64,000 bases of DNA. It comes from Tilletia caries. Taxonomy: Eukaryota > Basidiomycota > Exobasidiomycetes > Tilletiales > Tilletiaceae. Positions 60,178 through 64,000 of this stretch are shown here, piece after piece. A program made the position numbers and the translations under genes. Location: positions 310,001-374,000 of the forward strand of contig JALUTQ010000018.1 of assembly GCA_032718865.1 (NCBI GenBank), read 5' to 3'. The first letter of the stretch is position 1. Each line of letters begins with the position of its first letter. Below the pieces are notes generated by a model, which did no database searches, was not told the origin of the DNA, and saw only the letters and a program-made list of their open reading frames with translations.

Positions 60178-60907
60178 ATGCGCTTGACAGCTTTCTTCGT
60201 CGCACTGGCTCTAGCCAGCGGTGTTCTCGCCGGCGCCGGCCCGCAAAGCGGTGAGTGTACTGCCACGATCTCCGGAAGAACTCTTGAGAAGAGGGCGTAG
60301 AGAAGCTGACTGTCCTTTCAATTTCTCGAATGCAGGCTCTTTGGTCATCAACAAGGCAACGCAGCCAGGCTCTGCTTCGGTAGATGCCATCAGCACCAAC
60401 AGCCGCATGGAGAAGCGGCTGGTGAAGTCGTCTGCGCCTGACTCTACGAACGCAGGGGTAAAGGCTACACACGAGACGCCTCAGAGAGTGCCCAGCGACT
60501 CCTTCAAGCCTGCAGCAGCGCATCCACAGACCGAGGCCGCCCCAAAGGCGAACTTGAAGGCCAATAAGCCGGACGAGCACAAGGGTACCAAGAAAGCGAA
60601 GGACGTGAAAAAGAAGAGCAGCAAGCACATCAAGGCCTCGTCTTCGTCGTCGAAGAAGGAGGGCGACTCAAAGGACAAGCGAGAGGCAAGCCCTGGCAAA
60701 CCTGGACGCCCCAATGGCCGACCAGCGGGTAACCGGCCTGCGAAGGACTTTGCGTCGAACAGCAATGCTGCCTGGCGTCGGGGCCCGAACGATGCACACC
60801 ACAAAAACGCCGGACACCACAAGACCAGGCCTGTGTCGGCAGCTCCTCATGGTCCAGCCAAGCCTCCCGCAAGGGACTTCGCCGATCAACGGAACACGGC
60901 GTGGTAA
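60178..60907 (+). CDS. Secreted Kex2-site repeat protein
   Basis: Exons 60178..60250 and 60336..60907 give 214 residues. Residues 1-18 (MRLTAFFVALALASGVLA) are a clean signal peptide. The rest is very basic and low-complexity. Dibasic Kex2-type sites occur at KR51-52, KR139-140 and RR172-173. The C-terminal half contains two copies of one motif: RPAKDFASNSNAAW (158-171) and PPARDFADQRNTAW (201-214). The first copy is followed directly by RR, the second by the stop codon, so processing would release two peptides that both end in a DFA...N-AW motif. This is the architecture of Kex2-processed repeat proteins (pheromones, repellents, some ribosomal cyclic peptides). The function is unknown. Gene model secure: phase and signal peptide agree. 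Confidence 0.8.
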
Positions 60908-62386
60908 ACCTTCAATCCGCCTGCCATTGAATCTCTGCTCTTCCGGCTTCTGGAACGAAACCAGGATCGCTTCATCAGGCTAACGGGCCTGTGCCTGGTG
61001 TCGGATCTCCCGCCGCCCCTCTCGCATTTCGATTATTTACTCTCGACTCGACTCGATTCGGCTCTAATCCCTTACCCTCCGGCTGCCCCATACCCTGCGG
61101 CCTTCTCCTCCAACACGGCATGCCTCGACCATCCTTCGTGGCCATGCTGACTGCTCGAATCAAGTCATCGCTCCGCCCGTCTTGCCCGTGGCCGCTTCCT
61201 GCCTGTATCACTTTCCTTACCTGCGATCAAGTTTTACAAATCACAAAGATCTTTGACAACTGCCTCCTGTGTTCATATCGTCTCCTCTTGGGCGCAGCTC
61301 ACCCCCAACAGAAGCCGAGCATCTCATATATATTTGTTCTTCCATGACAGGTCTCGAAGTTGAACAGTCGCCGCCGCCGCTGCTCCGCCGCCCCCGCGAC
61401 CCGCGATCATCTCGTTCCCTTCACAGCTCGCACACCTCATGAAGACGGACCTTCGGGAGAGAGGGGTGAAAGGGGCTCTAGCGTCGACATGGGTGATATG
61501 AACGAGTTAACGTTTATTCAGCTGGGCGGGATAAAGGGTGCCATCCTACTACGGCCCTTCCCTGTATATGTACCTCCCTTTCTTCTCTTGCGCTCCGCAG
61601 TCCGCGCTCGTTCCTCTGCGACCTTCCTTACCTTACTTACTTCGGGCTCGCCGTTCCATCCCCCATCCTCATCGGGCATCTCGAGGAAGCTGCCGACTCT
61701 AACTCTGTCCCTCACCGCCTCACCGTCGGTCCTTGGTGGCAGCGGAAACCACGCTCCTGATCGCATCGTTCCACGCACCGATTGCGCATCCATCGCCCTC
61801 GATCCTGTGTCCGACTTCCGTTTTGATTGCCAAGGCCCAAGCGCGACCCTTGCAGCAGCGGAACTGCGCGGTCTTCGACAACTGCAGGCCAAGACATTGT
61901 TTTGTGGTAAGTTATTTCTCACCACGCACGACCACCTCACAAGTCAGTCACAGTTCAGACCCAGGCACCCAGCCGACACATGGCACCGTGGTGGCCTTCT
62001 GTGACACCACTTTGCTGGTCGCCCCTAACCCTATGCACGCCGCTGCTGGGCGCTGGGCGCGGAGCCTACACGGCCGAGCCAAGCATCAGTGTGTGGGCTC
62101 GATCACAAGAACAGAAGTGTATTTTGGCTGACTCCTTCTCTTTCCGCGAAAACCCGTGCCGTTGACTCTCGACAGGCGCGACTGATTCTTGTTCCCTCTC
62201 GCTCTCCACCCGAAACCGAGAGAGCAGAGGCAAGTGGCCAAGATCTCTCCGCATCGGATCCTGTAGATCCTAATACACACTCTCTGAGTGCTCCCGGTGT
62301 TCTTGCTGTCGGACTTCAGCGGCCAGCGGTCAGGGACCCTCTCAGCTCGGATCGCACCTCACTCGCTCGCTCCCCGCCATACAAAT
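60908..62386. other. Intergenic
   Basis: 3' flank of the repeat-protein gene and promoter/leader of the glucanase gene. A 214-codon plus frame at 61360..62004 has no motif, strange composition and no splice context; it is not called. Confidence 0.5.
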
Positions 62387-64000
62387 ATGATAGAACCAGA
62401 GGAGGGCCTCTCGGTCCCCATGCTCCCTACCACAACCTTCTCGACTGACCGCCTTCCTGACGATTCTGTCCACCAGACCTCACCCTTTCTCGCTCCTCCG
62501 TCACCCACAGCCAGTGCTCGAAACTCCTTTACTGAGCCCAGATTCAGCTACTACACCGAGTCAGCTATGAGCAACCGAGACAGCTTCGCAAGCACACCCG
62601 GGAACAAGGCCGGCAACACCTACTACTTCGATGCGACGAACGATAGCGTGAGTTTGAGATTACCTGACTGCCTTTAAGTCTGTTGCTCACATCCAGTCAC
62701 TCTTCCACAGCAGGGACGCAGGTCCGATGCTAATGCCAGCTGGTATTCCGGCTCACCACATGCAGATGCACAGCACAGCACATCATCGCCACTCTCAGGG
62801 ACTCAAGTAGCCTACCAGGCTGTTGGCGAGAAGGCCGGTGCGGGCCGAAAGCAGTCCACTGGGCTCTGGGGCTGGTGCAAGCGCAAGCCACTGCTCGCGA
62901 TCCTTCTCCTTGTTCTTCTCATTGCGGCCATCGGGGGTATCGGTGGCGGTGTTGCCAGGTCCATGATGAAGGACGACGACTCGAGCTCACAAAGCAACGC
63001 AGCGACTTCGGACAACAATGGCAGCAACAGCAGTGGCAACAAGAACGGTGGCAATTCACCGACTGGAACAACATCGGGAACAAGTTCGAGCGCTAGCCCT
63101 ACTAGTACGCCTTCGGCCGCCGCTATCGTCCCGCTACCCGCATGGAACTGGGCTGATCCTAAAGAGAAGGTGATGGGCGTTGGGCTCGGAAACTATCTCA
63201 ATATCGAACGGTGGCTCGACGAAGACTGGTTCCGCAGCGTCGCCGGAGATGACGTATGGGATGAGTGGGGGCTTCACCAAACGCTTGGCCCCGAGAAGAC
63301 GAAGGAGGTCCTTGAGGCCCATCAAGCGAGCTTCATCCAGGAGTCCGATTTCGACCAGCTCGTCGAATACGGGCTGAACACGGTGAGTACTACATTTCTC
63401 TCCATTCTCAATTTACTTTCCGGCATTATGAACGACTCACAGATGCTATCCCTTCCTTTTTAGATCCGGGTACCCATTCCCTATTGGTGCCTGATCCCAA
63501 CACAGGGCAATGAGCCGTACGTCAATGTCAGCCAACTGGATCGTCTCTCGTCCGTAATGGAATGGTCGCACAAGCGCGGGCTCCATGTTATCATCGACCT
63601 GCATGCGATGCCTGGCTCGCAGTCGGGCGACCAAGCGTCCGGACACAACACTTCCAACCCGCTCTTCTTCCAGCCGGCCTACCAGACCCGATCGATCCAG
63701 ACAGTTCAGACACTCATCAACTGGATTGGAAACCACCCGTACAAGTCGGTCGTTTCCGGTGTGACCCCGGTCAACGAGCCCAAAGCACAGTTCGGCTTCT
63801 CGTCCAATGACCCGGACAAGCTGGACGTTCTGCGGCAGTTCTACGCCAAGACTTACTCGATGCTGTCGAAGGCAAAGTTGCCGATGATCTTCCACCCTTC
63901 ATTCTACGTGGGCAACGCCCTTGAGTACTGGACTGACTTTGTCACTGGCAAGGATCCTAATGTGAGCGCTTTTCCCCTCCACTCACGCCGAGTACTTCGC
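62387..64000 (+). CDS. Membrane-anchored GH5 exo-beta-1,3-glucanase (partial)
   Basis: Exons 62387..62647, 62711..63382 and 63464..63961 are in phase; a GTGAGC donor at 63962 shows that the gene continues past the window. 477 residues are visible. A disordered Ser/Thr-rich cytosolic part (1 to about 140) is followed by a single membrane helix (KRKPLLAILLLVLLIAAIGG) and a Ser/Gly/Asn/Thr-rich stalk, so it is a type II membrane protein. The catalytic domain starts about residue 215: GVGLGNYLNIERWLDEDW, then IRVPIPYW, HVIIDLHAMPGSQSG, and GVTPVNEPK with the acid/base Glu of GH5. These are motifs of fungal exo-1,3-beta-glucanases (ExgD/EXG type) that trim wall glucan. The nucleophile Glu lies beyond the window. 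Confidence 0.85.

Noticed and set aside
61360..62004. 214-codon plus frame before the glucanase
   Set aside because: Composition looks like untranslated CT-rich leader, no recognisable domain.

Overview
The window is from a nuclear genome of a fungus, most likely a basidiomycete. Genes carry many short GT-AG introns (often GTGAGT donors), coding sequence is GC-rich at third positions, and leaders are pyrimidine-rich. The gene content fits: a Fus3/Kpp2-type MAP kinase, an EFR3 scaffold, RNA polymerase I subunits, a membrane-anchored GH5 glucanase, and KDZ and Crypton-like transposable genes. The Kpp6-like kinase extension hints at a smut-related lineage, but that is inference; no rRNA or marker gene fixes the taxon. 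No tRNA or rRNA gene was seen.

Layout. 1.3-36.3 kb is a normal gene-dense region: an unknown lysine-rich protein (+), EFR3 (-), RPC19/AC19 (-), a mitochondrial-type Gfo/Idh/MocA oxidoreductase with micro-exons (+), a secreted ThuA-like protein with a large acidic/His insert (+), a MAP kinase with two possible first exons (+), a weak small gene (-), a Cys-motif protein (+), RPA135 (-), an unknown protein (+), a DUF4203-type 7TM protein (-) and a receptor-like 7TM protein with a long tail (-).

37.5-55.2 kb is a mobile-element island. It holds an intact Crypton-type tyrosine recombinase gene with a GCR1_C-like tail, a KDZ transposase gene facing a convergent partner gene with overlapping stop codons, a non-LTR retroelement broken by one frameshift, and a complete 4.77-kb Copia element with identical 111-bp LTRs and a 5-bp target duplication.

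55.2-64.0 kb is sparse. It contains a perfect 30-bp palindrome, a decayed FG-nucleoporin-like stretch, a small gene resembling a family I recall from bacteria, a secreted Kex2-site repeat protein that may release two related peptides, and the 5' part of a GH5 exo-beta-1,3-glucanase that runs off the end.

Functional links: RPC19 and RPA135 belong to RNA polymerase I (RPC19 also to III). EFR3, the MAP kinase, the 7TM proteins, the glucanase and the secreted proteins concern membrane, signalling and cell surface, but nothing suggests a co-regulated cluster. All exon boundaries were read by eye and checked for phase; products come from motif recognition, not database searches.
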